This document shows positions 43,988 to 55,000 of a stretch of DNA of 64,000 nucleotides, in pieces. The DNA is from JAIQFL01 sp035295745 (lineage in GTDB: Bacteria; Acidobacteriota; Terriglobia; Bryobacterales; Bryobacteraceae): the NCBI GenBank assembly GCA_035295745.1, contig DATGIL010000038.1, forward strand, positions 1 to 64,000, read 5' to 3'. Made by a program: the position numbers and the translations under genes. The notes under the pieces were generated by a model that saw only the letters and a program-made list of their open reading frames with translations, searched no databases and was not told where the DNA came from. How positions within the stretch are numbered: the stretch's first letter is position 1; each line of letters opens with the position of its first letter.

Positions 43988-45940
43988 ATGACGACTCAGG
44001 TCAATATCGATTCCGTACTCACTGAGCACCGCATCTTCGACTGCCCGGAGGATTTCCGGGCACAGGCGCATGTCGCCAGCATTGACGCCTACGACCGCCT
44101 GTATCAGGAAGCGGAGAAGGATCCCGAGAGTTTCTGGGCGAAAATCGCCAGCGAGCTCCATTGGTTCAAGCCCTGGGACAAGGTCCTCGATTGGAATTGC
44201 CCTTGGGCGAAATGGTTTTCGGGCGGTGAGATCAACCTCTCGTACAATTGCCTCGACCGCCACGTGGCCGGGCCGCGACGCAATAAAGCGGCCCTCATCT
44301 GGGAAGGCGAACCGGGCGAAGTGGTGACCTTGACCTATCAGCAGCTGCTGGTGGAGGTCTGCAAATTCGCCAATGTCCTGAAGGGTCTCGGCGTTCACAA
44401 GGGCGACCGCATCGCCATCTACATGGGAATGTGTCCCGCGCTGCCGATCGCTATGCTGGCCTGCGCACGCATCGGCGCACCGCATACCGTCATCTTCGGC
44501 GGCTTCTCGTCGAATGCACTCGTCGATCGCATTACCGACTCGCAGGCATCCATCGTGATTACGCAGGACGGCTCCTACCGGCGCGGAACTGAAGTGAAAC
44601 TGAAACCCGCGGTCGATGAAGCGGTCCTTTCCTGCCCGTCCGTACGCCACGTCATTACCTACAAGCGGACCGGCACGCCGCAGACGATGTTTGGCGGGCG
44701 CGACCTCTGGTGGCACGAGTTGATGGCCACCGCGTCTGACGAGTGCCCTGCCGAGCCGCTCGACTCCGAGCATCCCCTGTATCTGCTCTACACATCCGGC
44801 ACCACCGGGAAACCGAAGGGCATCTTGCACACCACTGGCGGCTATTCGGTAGGCACCTATATCACTGCGAAGTGGGTCTTCGATCTGAAAGACAGCGACA
44901 TCTTCTGGTGCACCGCCGATATCGGCTGGGTCACGGGCCACAGCTACGTGGTCTATGGCCCGCTGCAGAACGGCGCGACCGTACTGATGTACGAAGGCGC
45001 TCCGAACTTCCCCGAACCCGACCGATTCTGGGGCATCATCGACCGTCACAAGGTCAATATCTTTTACACTGCGCCGACAGCGATCCGCGCGTTCATGCGC
45101 TTCGGCACCGAGTGGCCGCTGAAGCACGCCATGAAGAGCCTGCGGCTGTTGGGTACGGTGGGCGAGCCCATCAATCCGGAAGCCTGGATGTGGTATCGCG
45201 AGAACATCGGGCGCAACCGCTGCCCGATCGTCGACACGTGGTGGCAGACCGAGACCGGCATGATCATGATCGCGCCCCTGCCCGGAGCCACTGCGACCAA
45301 GCCCGGGTCGGCCACGCGGCCGCTGCCCGGCGTGGTTGCCGACGTGGTCACGCGGGAGGGCGAGTCGGTGCCGCTGGGCGGAGGCGGATTCCTCGTGCTC
45401 AAACAGCCGTGGCCCGCGATGCTGCGCACTATCTATGGCGACCCGAAACGTTTTCAGGAGCAGTACTGGTCGCAGATTCCGGGGATGTATTTCACCGGCG
45501 ACGGCGCCCGCAAGGACGAGGATGGCTACTTCTGGATCATGGGCCGCATCGACGACGTGATCAACGTCTCGGGGCACCGGCTGAGCACCATGGAAGTGGA
45601 GTCGGCACTGGTCGCGCATCCCAAGGTGGCCGAGGCGGCCGTGGTGGCGCGCCTGGACGATCTCAAGGGGCAAGCCATCGCGGCGTTCGTCACACTGAAG
45701 TCAGGGCATGCGCCCAGCAACGAATTGAAGAACGAACTGCGGCAGTGGGTGGCTCACGAGATCGGGTCGCTGGCGAAGCCGGATGACATCCGTTTCAGCG
45801 ATGCTCTGCCGAAGACACGCAGCGGTAAAATCATGCGGCGGCTGTTGAAAGAAATCGCGGCCGGCGGAGAGGTCAAGGGTGATACGACAACGCTCGAAGA
45901 TCTCTCGGTCATCGCACGCTTGAGTACGCACGAAGACTAG
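43988..45940 (+). CDS. acsA: Acetyl-CoA synthetase
   Basis: 650 residues, the standard length. ANL motifs: TSGTTGKPKGILHTTGGYS, WWQTETGM, SGHRLSTMEVESAL and the regulatory Lys in LPKTRSGKIMRRLLKE, which is acetylated in Salmonella Acs. N-terminal ~60 residues include the usual ACAS_N domain (YDRLYQEAEKDPESFWA). Activates acetate for entry into central metabolism. Upstream is the repeat array, so its promoter probably lies in the last ~65 bases before the ATG. Confidence 0.93.
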   Translation: MTTQVNIDSVLTEHRIFDCPEDFRAQAHVASIDAYDRLYQEAEKDPESFWAKIASELHWFKPWDKVLDWNCPWAKWFSGGEINLSYNCLDRHVAGPRRNKAALIWEGEPGEVVTLTYQQLLVEVCKFANVLKGLGVHKGDRIAIYMGMCPALPIAMLACARIGAPHTVIFGGFSSNALVDRITDSQASIVITQDGSYRRGTEVKLKPAVDEAVLSCPSVRHVITYKRTGTPQTMFGGRDLWWHELMATASDECPAEPLDSEHPLYLLYTSGTTGKPKGILHTTGGYSVGTYITAKWVFDLKDSDIFWCTADIGWVTGHSYVVYGPLQNGATVLMYEGAPNFPEPDRFWGIIDRHKVNIFYTAPTAIRAFMRFGTEWPLKHAMKSLRLLGTVGEPINPEAWMWYRENIGRNRCPIVDTWWQTETGMIMIAPLPGATATKPGSATRPLPGVVADVVTREGESVPLGGGGFLVLKQPWPAMLRTIYGDPKRFQEQYWSQIPGMYFTGDGARKDEDGYFWIMGRIDDVINVSGHRLSTMEVESALVAHPKVAEAAVVARLDDLKGQAIAAFVTLKSGHAPSNELKNELRQWVAHEIGSLAKPDDIRFSDALPKTRSGKIMRRLLKEIAAGGEVKGDTTTLEDLSVIARLSTHED

Positions 45941-46010
45941 ACAGGTCACTTTACAGCCACTGATCTGGCGGGGAAGGCGCTTTCGCCTGCCCCACCGAGC
46001 ACCGAACCAG

Positions 46011-48827
46011 TTAGCGGAATGGGTCCACCAACATCAGGTCGCTGACTGGTGGACTCATCCTGGAATACAGAATCGTCCGCCCGTCGGGAGAGACACTGAG
46101 ACCCTGTCCGACTTCGCCGAGATTGCGTGCGATGGTATGGGGCTTGCCCGTCGCGAAATCGTAGAACTGCAGCCTGGTGTCGCCGGAGTCCTGGTCGATG
46201 TAAAAGATGCCTGTTTTGGACAGGGCAAAAGCAATGTTCACGACTCCCTGCACCACTTTCACCGGGTCGCCCCCCGCTACAGGAACGCGCCATACCGGAC
46301 TCGGCGCGCCCACCGCCTGCAGGTAGTACAGATACGCGCCATCCACCGACTCGAAACCGTCCAGCCCGACATTGTGAGTCATCTGGATTGGCTCTCCGCC
46401 CGTCACTGCCATCTTCCACACCTCATACTCACCGGTTTGCTTCGAGGTGAAATAGATCCATTTTCCATCTCGGGAAAAAGTCGGAGCCGTAGCCCCAAAG
46501 GATGTCAATCGGTGCGGCTTGCCGCCTGCCGCCGCGACCAGATAGGACTCAAAGCGTCCCTCGATATTGGAGTAGAAAGCGATCCACTCGCCATCCGGCG
46601 ACCATGCAGGGCAGCCAGTGTGGCGCGCGCCCAGCGTCGCAGCCATGGAGGTGAGCTGCACTGCGTTCGAGCCGTCGGGATCGGATACCCAGATCTCCAT
46701 CGGACCTGAGCGATTGGAATTAAAAACCACCCGGCGGCCATCCGGAGAGAACTGCGGGTTGGTTTCCATGCGGGTGGAGGCAATGGCAGCGACTGGCGCA
46801 GAGGTGGAGGGCGAACCAGGCGCCGCGGTCTCCACGCGCCAGATATGGGCTGCTTCCGTGCTCCGAATGTAGATCAGCCGCGAGGGCCGCCCACCTTGTG
46901 GACGCGAAACCACGGGCATGAGGCCGCCTTCGCCAACGAAGGGAAGTCGAGTCGCGGGACGGTCGCTCGAAATGGCCGTCCTCCAGAGACTCCCGCCATT
47001 AGAGAAGAGGATTTCTTTGTTATCGGGCATCCACGCCAGGGAACCGGCGTTCCACGTCGCTTCATCCACATTCAGCGCGCCTGGTGAGAGATGTCTGGGT
47101 TCCCCGCGCGCTGTCAGATTCTTGCCGAGAGGCATCAGATAGAGTTCGTAATCAGGGAGCTTGGTGACACGCTTGAAGGCCAGCCAATGCCCGTCAGGCG
47201 AAACCGCCGGGTTCACATCGCCGGTGACGGGTACCGGAGGATTGGTCAACTGCCTTTTCTCTCCCGTTTCTACCGAAATGACAAACAACGCGTCAGATCT
47301 GCCGGGACCGGGAGAGTCGCTCGCCACCAGGCAAGAGCTGTCGGGACACCACGCCAGGAAAGTCTCTTTCCAGTAGATTTCGCCCAAATGGACCTCAGCC
47401 AGCCTTCGCTCCGAACCGCCGAGCGGGGCGATGAGACGCAATTCGCTCGTCCCACTGTGCCATGTGCTGCCGCCTTGGGCACGCGGCGGTGGGGTCTCTC
47501 CGCGCAGAAAAGCGATCCAACGGCCATCGGGTGACCAGACGGGGTTGTAGTCTTGACGCGGGTCCGCAGTGATCCGCAACGGCGAACCGGCGCCGATCTG
47601 TTGGACGTATATATCGAAATTGTCCTGCCTGGGTCCGTTCCACGAAAACGCAACGTTGTTGCCATCGGGAGAAAACGAGGGCGAGCTTTTGAAGCCCGGC
47701 ACGGTGAGGAACTCGACGGCCCGAAGCGGCTCTTCGGAGGTGGCCGGCCACCAGCTTCGCCATACGAGGAAACCCGCAATCGTCACTGATAACAGCACCA
47801 GGGCCCAGCCAAGGCGCTTTCCGTAGGAGGTCGCGCGAAGGGCAGCCTCACCTGAATCGGACTCCTCCTTTACTTCCTGGAGAGCGACTTTTACATCGTC
47901 CATGTGCTGGAAGCGGCGGCCGGGATCCTTCCGCAGGCAGCGTGTGATGATGCGTTCCAACTCTGGAGGAACGCCTTTGCGTAGCGCACTCACCGCTTCC
48001 GGCTCGCCGTTCATGACCGCGGCTAATATGGATAGCCGATTTTCGCCGCGAAAGGCGCGCTTTCCGGTTACCACTTCGTAAAGTACCGCCCCGAACGAGA
48101 AGATGTCCGTGCGCGCGTCCAGGGGCTTAGCGGCGGCTTGTTCCGGAGACATGTAGGCGGTCGTGCCGACCACCATGCCCACCTCGGTTTGCATCTCGGG
48201 CTGCAGTTCGACGGTGCGGGTTTGATCCTGGCTCGCCGGCGGCTCCGCCGTCTTCGCTAACCCGAAATCCAGCACTTTCGCGCCGGATTTGGTCACCAGC
48301 ACATTGCCGGGTTTCAAATCGCGATGGATGATTCCGTTGGAATGCGCCGCGGCCAGCGCGTCAGCGATTTGGATCCCCAGTTGGAGCGCCTGCCCGATCG
48401 GCAACGGACCATGCAATGGCTCGCCTTCCAGGTACTCCATAACGAGGTAGTTGGGCCCTACGTCGTACAGCGTGCAGATGTGCGGATGATTTAGCGCGGC
48501 CACAGCGCGGGCTTCGCGTTCCAGCCGCGCCGTGAATCGGGAGTCAGAGACTTTGATGGCAACTGGCCGGTTCAGGCGCGTGTCCAACCCCTGGTACACT
48601 GTGCCCATTCCGCCTGAGCCGGCGACACCGGTGATTCGATAGGGGCCTAGCTGCAGAGGCTGATCGAGCAGACCGCCTTCGGTCTGATCGAGAAGCGACC
48701 GAACTTCACACCGTAGTTCCTCGTCTTCGCGGCAGGCCTCGCACAGGAACGCGTCCCGTGCCGGCTCCTCACGCTCCAGAGCGGCGTGGTAGAGTTGCTC
48801 GACCTGCCGCCAGCGATCCGGACGCAT
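46011..48827 (-). CDS. Transmembrane Ser/Thr kinase with a beta-propeller sensor
   Basis: 938 residues. Kinase domain ~62-320: VAGSGGMGTVYQ, Lys92, HRD at 168-170, DFG at 187-189. Transmembrane helix at ~338-357 (RLGWALVLLSVTIAGFLVW). The extracytoplasmic part carries TolB/PD40 WD40-like repeats (FSPDGNNVAFSW, WSPDGRWIAFLRG, FSPDGRRVVFNSN, WSPDGEWIAFYSN). Such receptors are numerous in Acidobacteria; the propeller probably binds a ligand or partner in the periplasm. It lies convergently to acsA and upstream of the ADOP gene on the same strand. Confidence 0.95.
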   Translation of the reverse strand: MRPDRWRQVEQLYHAALEREEPARDAFLCEACREDEELRCEVRSLLDQTEGGLLDQPLQLGPYRITGVAGSGGMGTVYQGLDTRLNRPVAIKVSDSRFTARLEREARAVAALNHPHICTLYDVGPNYLVMEYLEGEPLHGPLPIGQALQLGIQIADALAAAHSNGIIHRDLKPGNVLVTKSGAKVLDFGLAKTAEPPASQDQTRTVELQPEMQTEVGMVVGTTAYMSPEQAAAKPLDARTDIFSFGAVLYEVVTGKRAFRGENRLSILAAVMNGEPEAVSALRKGVPPELERIITRCLRKDPGRRFQHMDDVKVALQEVKEESDSGEAALRATSYGKRLGWALVLLSVTIAGFLVWRSWWPATSEEPLRAVEFLTVPGFKSSPSFSPDGNNVAFSWNGPRQDNFDIYVQQIGAGSPLRITADPRQDYNPVWSPDGRWIAFLRGETPPPRAQGGSTWHSGTSELRLIAPLGGSERRLAEVHLGEIYWKETFLAWCPDSSCLVASDSPGPGRSDALFVISVETGEKRQLTNPPVPVTGDVNPAVSPDGHWLAFKRVTKLPDYELYLMPLGKNLTARGEPRHLSPGALNVDEATWNAGSLAWMPDNKEILFSNGGSLWRTAISSDRPATRLPFVGEGGLMPVVSRPQGGRPSRLIYIRSTEAAHIWRVETAAPGSPSTSAPVAAIASTRMETNPQFSPDGRRVVFNSNRSGPMEIWVSDPDGSNAVQLTSMAATLGARHTGCPAWSPDGEWIAFYSNIEGRFESYLVAAAGGKPHRLTSFGATAPTFSRDGKWIYFTSKQTGEYEVWKMAVTGGEPIQMTHNVGLDGFESVDGAYLYYLQAVGAPSPVWRVPVAGGDPVKVVQGVVNIAFALSKTGIFYIDQDSGDTRLQFYDFATGKPHTIARNLGEVGQGLSVSPDGRTILYSRMSPPVSDLMLVDPFR

Positions 48828-49214
48828 GGCGTATCCGAGGTAATTGTACCTCCCACGACTGCGGATGTCTCTCCAAACGAGGCTGTAACTCGAAACGTTC
48901 CGAATCCGCTTCGAATCTCTGGCTGAGGAAGATAGAAACCCGGAACTGGTCTTTCAAGTCTTCGCAACGCTTGCCGAATTCTGATCGGAAGCGCACCATT
49001 GCTGGCCTGCCAGCGGCGCGTGCTCTCGGTCTAAAGATGGCCGCCCGGCCAAACTCTTCGCCACAGAGATCAAGAGCATCCGGGCGCTCCTCAAAACCGC
49101 CGCCGACATTCCAGTTGCCGGAATAGCCTGCCCACCTTGACTGGCCCGATCTACCTGTACCGCGCGTCCTCAACCCCGCAGCCTGACCATTCCCTCGATA
49201 ACCGAAGGAGCAGC
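48828..49214. other. Intergenic gap between the kinase and the permease
   Basis: No supported gene in 387 bases. The only curious frame (plus strand, ~48985-49140, GRPAKLFATEIKSIR and onward) lacks a start codon and a ribosome-binding site. Confidence 0.4.
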
Positions 49215-51683
49215 TTATTCTTCGCGCAGAGCCGTCATCGGATCCAGATTTGCCGCGCGTCGAGCCGGCAGGTAACCGGCGATCACGGCCGACGCGACGA
49301 GAATAACGCAGGCCGTAGCCAGAGTTGTGGGATCGTTGGGCTCCAGGCGGTAAAGGAAACTGGCGAGGAGGCGCGTCGAGAAGACCGCGACCGCCAATCC
49401 AAGCGCAAGGCCGGCCACAAGGAGAATCGCCACTTCGCCGAGGACCATGCGGAGCACGCGACCCTGCTCCGCGCCAAGCGCCATGCGAATGCCGATTTCA
49501 TTGCGCCGCAGGGCGACGTTATACGACATGACGCCGTAGAGCCCGATGACGGCCAAAGCCAACGCCAGGGCGCCGAAGAATCCGGAGAGCGTTGCAAGAA
49601 GGCGCTCGCGGCCCAGTGACTCATCGAGCTGAACAGAAAGGGTCCGGAATTGCAGAGTGATATCGTGATTGACTTCGTCGACGGCCGCTTTGACGCTGGG
49701 AATGAGGGAGGCGGCGGGTCCGTTGGCGCGAAGCAGGAAATTAGCCCAGCGCATTGGAGGCAACTGCGATAGTGGGTAGTACGCAATTGCTTCTCCTTCC
49801 GTTCTCAAGCTCAGGTATTTCGCGTCCTTAACGACACCGATTATCCGGATGGGACGGCTGATCTCGTTCCATCCTTGCCGAAACGTCTTGCCCAAGGCGT
49901 CCCGCGGGCTGCCGAAGAACTTGTTGGCCATCGATTCATTGATGACCGCGACCAGCGGCGCCTGCAACGTGTCGTGCGCATCGAAATCGCGTCCCGCGAT
50001 GAAAGGCGTCTCCATGGTGATGAAGAATCCGGCGCTGATCGAATTGGTCCACACAACCAAATCCTCCCGCGATTTCGCCTTATACCCTTCGACGTGGACG
50101 ACCTGGTTCGAGTCACTTCCGCTGATCGGGATGATATCGGCGAAGCTCGCGGACCGAACGCCAGGAACAGCGGCGAGACGGCTCTGCAGTTCCTGATACA
50201 GCGGTAGCCGGCGGTCGGGCGGCACGCTCGCGTAACGAGGGTCGACACGGACCAGCAGAACCTGCTTCTTATCGAAGCCCGGATCGAGCGTGGTGAGCTT
50301 CGAGAACGTTTTGAGCATCAGCCCGGCGCCGATCAGCAGGACCAGCGAGAGCGCTACTTGCGACGCGACAAGCATCTTTCCGAGACTGAATCCGACCTGC
50401 GACTCCACCACTCCGCGTGCATTGGCCTTCATGGCCGAGTGCGGATCGACACGTGTACCTTGCCAGGCCGGCGCGAGTCCGAAAAGGATTCCAGTGGCGA
50501 TGGCTACCGCCGTGGTGAAGGCGAGCACGCGGATGTCAATCGAAAGATCGAGAATGACGTTCGAGTTGCTGGTGGAGAGGAACTGAACCAGCATCCGGCT
50601 GGCCCATTGCGCGAATAAGACGCCCAGGATCGCGCCCGTCGAGGAAAGAAGGACGCTTTCAGTAAGCAACTGACGAATCAGCCGGAAGCGACTCGCGCCG
50701 ATCGCCATCCGGATCGCAATCTCCTTCCGGCGAACAGCGGCGCGGGAGATGAGGAGATTGGCGACATTGGCGCAGGCGATCAGCAGCACCACGCCGACGG
50801 CGGCCATCAATGCATACAGGGCGGCCTTGTAGTCGCGGCGAACGTCTGAATATCCATTCGCGCCTGGGAGAAGGTCAAACCTCCGGCTCAGGTGATATTT
50901 CTGTGCGTCGGGCGGATAATTGGCGGGGAGCGTGTCGGCGAAGATCTGTGGGGCAAGTGTGTTCATACGCGCCAGAGCCTGTTGTTCGCTGATACCCGGC
51001 TTGAGCCGCGCAAAAATCCATAGCCACCAGTTAGCCCGCTTGTCGAGTGCGGAGTTTTCGCGAACAAGAGTACCTTCCGCGCACAGAGGCAGGTAAACGT
51101 CAACCGCTTCCCCAACATGGATACCGGTGAACCCCGGCGGAGCGACCCCCACCATCCGAACAGGCTGGCTGTTTAGAGTCAGCCGGAGGTCGAAGACGTC
51201 GGCCGTGCCCCCGTATTCCCTCTGCCAAAAGTCGTAGCTGATCAGACCGATCACCGGGCAACCGCGCTTATCGTCGGCGTCGGTGATCGCTCGTCCGAGA
51301 AGCGGCTTCACTCCAAGCGAGCGGAAAAAGTCTCCACTGACCCAGCTGGCATTTGCGTTGCGAACTTCGCCGCCCACCGCCAGATTGAGGAGGATAGGGC
51401 TGTAAGCGAAGGCTCCCGAGAAGACATCCTGGCGGTCGCGAACCTGCTCCCAAATCGGATTCGTAAACGTGATGCCGTATTTGGTTTTCATGACGAGTTC
51501 GACGAGCTGTTCCGGATGGCTCACCGGCAGCGTCTTTAGGATGATGGCATTGATCAGACTGAAGATGGCCGTATTGGCGCCAATGCCGAGAGCCAGCGAC
51601 AGAATCGCGGTGGCGGCAAAGCCAGGACTGGAGCGCAAGGCACTGAGCGCGTATCGGACATCCTGACGTACGTCGTCGAACAT
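49215..51683 (-). CDS. ADOP-family ABC permease (MacB/FtsX type)
   Basis: 822 residues: an N-terminal MacB periplasmic core domain, then two FtsX-type permease modules with four helices each (LLIACANVANLLISRAAVRR and LALAVIGLYGVMSYNVALR). The start SALRSSPGFAATAILSLALG is typical of the acidobacterial duplicated orphan permeases, which lack an adjacent ATPase gene. Here too no ABC ATPase neighbours it. Function is inferred only: mechanotransmission or export of small molecules. Confidence 0.9.
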   Translation of the reverse strand: MFDDVRQDVRYALSALRSSPGFAATAILSLALGIGANTAIFSLINAIILKTLPVSHPEQLVELVMKTKYGITFTNPIWEQVRDRQDVFSGAFAYSPILLNLAVGGEVRNANASWVSGDFFRSLGVKPLLGRAITDADDKRGCPVIGLISYDFWQREYGGTADVFDLRLTLNSQPVRMVGVAPPGFTGIHVGEAVDVYLPLCAEGTLVRENSALDKRANWWLWIFARLKPGISEQQALARMNTLAPQIFADTLPANYPPDAQKYHLSRRFDLLPGANGYSDVRRDYKAALYALMAAVGVVLLIACANVANLLISRAAVRRKEIAIRMAIGASRFRLIRQLLTESVLLSSTGAILGVLFAQWASRMLVQFLSTSNSNVILDLSIDIRVLAFTTAVAIATGILFGLAPAWQGTRVDPHSAMKANARGVVESQVGFSLGKMLVASQVALSLVLLIGAGLMLKTFSKLTTLDPGFDKKQVLLVRVDPRYASVPPDRRLPLYQELQSRLAAVPGVRSASFADIIPISGSDSNQVVHVEGYKAKSREDLVVWTNSISAGFFITMETPFIAGRDFDAHDTLQAPLVAVINESMANKFFGSPRDALGKTFRQGWNEISRPIRIIGVVKDAKYLSLRTEGEAIAYYPLSQLPPMRWANFLLRANGPAASLIPSVKAAVDEVNHDITLQFRTLSVQLDESLGRERLLATLSGFFGALALALAVIGLYGVMSYNVALRRNEIGIRMALGAEQGRVLRMVLGEVAILLVAGLALGLAVAVFSTRLLASFLYRLEPNDPTTLATACVILVASAVIAGYLPARRAANLDPMTALREE

Positions 51684-52000
51684 CTATGATTCCTCCGACG
51701 GCATTCCCCGAATCGAACCGCGCCGCTCGGGAAGGCGAATCTCTGGCGTGGAATGCCGCTGAGGATAATACTGGCGAACCGAGCGAAAGTTTCACACCTG
51801 AGGATATCCGGAGGCGCAATCCATCTCGAGGGCGACATCTATCGCCTCCGAGCAAAGAGCGGTTGCCACCGGGGAAGAGACAGCACAGCCGATCCGCCAG
51901 GATGATCGCCGCCTGAGTCCTTATGACCAATGTCCTATCTTTGCGTTCACTCCGGCTCAACCCGCTGAGGGCTTGGACCTTTACCAAAACTCAAATCCAA
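51684..52000. other. Intergenic gap upstream of the ADOP gene
   Basis: No supported gene. It should include the promoter of the permease gene. No strong hairpin or repeat is seen. Confidence 0.4.
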
Positions 52001-55000
52001 TCAATAGTCCGTGGCCGGATTGAAGTTCTTCGTCGGAAATGTAGCCGCTATTGCGGGTGGCTTCATCACGGGATTGGTGCGGCCCGCTTGATTGGGATCG
52101 AAGACCACGAAGCCGGCGCCGGGCGAACCTTTGGGCAGCGAGTAATCGTCCGCCGGATAAGCCGGGTTGGCGAACCCGGGATTCTGCACCACGCTCTGCA
52201 GATCCTCCCCAATTCCCTGCCATCCCGAAAATGAGTAGAACGTCCAGGTGGTCTTGTCGTCCGAACAAGGGGCGTTCGCCCCAGTACCGGGATTGGGCTG
52301 CACGTGGAAGGCTTTGGCATCGCTCGCAAAACCGCCATCCGTGCGCCAGTATAGGTTGCTGCTGAAAAGCAGAAAGCTGGCAAATGGGAAGCCAAGGCTG
52401 TACGTGCAACCGGATACCGAACGAAATGGCGGGCCGGAACCTTCGTTACGGTCGAAATAGAAGAGATTGTTGCTCACCACGAACGCCTGATTGACGCTGG
52501 CCGGGATGCCGTCGACATATGGGCCCGTGTCGGACACGTTAGACAAACGGGCGAACGCCACAATATTGTTCTTGATGGTATTGGCTTCTTTGGCCGCCGT
52601 CGGGCCATGCGGGGTGTACACGCCAGCTCCGGAAACACGATAAATCAGGTTGTTCTCCACGTCCACCAGGCCCGTATGGTCGTCCATATAGGCTCCGTGG
52701 CCCCCATAGCCGTTGGCATCCATGATCGACGCATCGGTTACATCATGGATCTTGTTATTCAGAATTTTGTTGCCCGCCGCCGTGAAAACTGCGTTTCCGC
52801 CATCGATCCGTATCGACCCGCCATCGTTCATGATTCCCTGCAGCAGGTTGTAGACGTGATTGAAGGAGATGACGTTGTTGGCGTTACCGATGCCGCTTGG
52901 CCTGATGTTGGTGCTGATGCTCTGGGAGGTCGAGATGGCGCAGTGGTAGCCATCGTAGACGTCGTTATGTGTGTAAAGATTATCGTGTCCCATGCCCTGG
53001 CCGATGCCGAACGATGCAGGGATGTTGCGGCCGTAGCCTTCCACCACGTTGTTCTCGACGGTTGTCAATTGCGGCACGTTGGCGTCCGTGTCCGCCGGCT
53101 GAAACGGGTTCCCAATCCGTATTCCCAGGGCGCCAATGTCGTAAAAAGCGCTGTTCTCCACCAGGTTGCCAGTGACCACCGCGTTGATATCGGTGGCAAT
53201 GCAATACGCAGGCGACGACGGATTGATGCAGGGTATAAACTCCAGACCCGACCCGGAGGTTTGGGTCACCGTCCCGGAATCAAATGTGATGTGCTGCGAG
53301 TTCTGGAACGACACCGCTGCGCCGATGTCCGGTTCCAGTTCAGATGACACGTGTCCGACAGGCGGCAGGGTGTAATTGTCGTGCTCAAACGTCAACCCTT
53401 GAAACGTCACATGTTGCAGATTCGAAGCCACCAGCAATTGCGAGACTTGCGGAATCACGACGGTGTCGTTGTTCGGATTCTCGCCGCTGTTGGCCAGATA
53501 GGTGAGAGTCCACGGCGAAACGGAATGGTCGAGAAACCACTGCCCGGGCTGGGTGAGCTGGTCCTGAATATTTTCGATCAGATACCGGTTGCCGGTGATG
53601 AAACCTTCCTCGCTGGCGTTATTTTGCGACATCCCCGTGGGTCCTGTGAGGTACACGATCTGATTTGCTGCGTCCACGCAACTGATGCGCAGTTTGGAAG
53701 TGCTGAACTGTTCCCACACCAGCAATTGGATGTCGCCCGCGAGCGCCGGATTGCCTGCGGGCTGACCGCAGGGATTGCCTGCCGCCGGAGCGAGATTCTT
53801 CCACGTATTCACGATGGGGTCCGCTTTGTTGTACTGGAAGCGGTCGAAACATTCCCACCCACTGCCGGAGATATAAACCGCACAATTGGCCTCCGGCGCC
53901 GCGGCCGGGGGCGGGGCCGCGTTCAGATAGATGGTATTCCCGATCCGGTAATACGCCCCCAGCGCCCCCGAAGATCCGCCCAAACGTGGCCGCAGCCGCC
54001 GCGCCCCGTTGTAAAACAGGTTCTCGAAGTACTGTGTATTTGCGGGCAGCGTCGCCTTCCAGGTGTTGCCGCTGGTGTTGGTCCAGTTCTGAACGCGGAC
54101 GCCGCCGCTGAGGATCGGCGATTCGCCCGGGTAGTTCTGGTAGACAATGCTCAACCCGGGCGAACCCGAGTCCGCCGCCGTGAACATCACGGTGGCCGGG
54201 AGATGGTAGGTTCCGCCGCGGATTTGGACAATCACACTCGTCAAGCCGGCTTTGACGATGGATTGGACGAAGGCTCGTGCCTGGTCCACGGTGGCGAACG
54301 GGCCGTCGGTGTTGTTTGAATTGGGCGCGGCCAGGCGGCCGCTCCAATTGTCGTTGCCGTTGGGCGCAACGTAGAAGGTGATTGAGGCCGGCGCCGGCGC
54401 ACTACCTTGGACCGTGATGAGCGCGGCCGGCGTGGTCGCGGTTCCGTTTATGGTGGCGATCACCGGGTTATCGCCGCTCGGCACGCTGCCAGGGATCACC
54501 ACATTGAGCTGAAATAGCCCCGGTGAAATCAGCCCCGCGAATCCGACCGTGGCCTTCACTCCCCCGATAGTGACCGTGGGCAGCGGGGAGATGGTTCCCG
54601 ACTGAGTGATGGATCCGCTGACTGCCGCGGGCGAGGTTGGTCCGAAGCCATTGGCGTAGACAACGATGGTTTCACCTGGTTTGGCGGGAGTAATCGAGCC
54701 GGGGTAGAGGCTCGCCGGGCCGGCCAGGCTTCCATCCAAATGCGTGGCGATGGCGTAGGGTCCTCCGTTGAATACGAAAAACGAGGGTGATAACGCCTGC
54801 GAGGAAACGGTGAAGGGAGCGCTGGCAGCACCGCTGCGTGTGACCTGCACCACTACGGGGCCGGACATGGCATCAGGCGGAGTGAGCACGTTCACCTGTG
54901 TGGGGCTTATGTAGTAGACAAACGCGCTCTTGCCGTTGACGGTCACGCTCACCCCATCGAGCGACGTGGGCATCTGGTTGTTGACGAAGTCGGCTGCCTG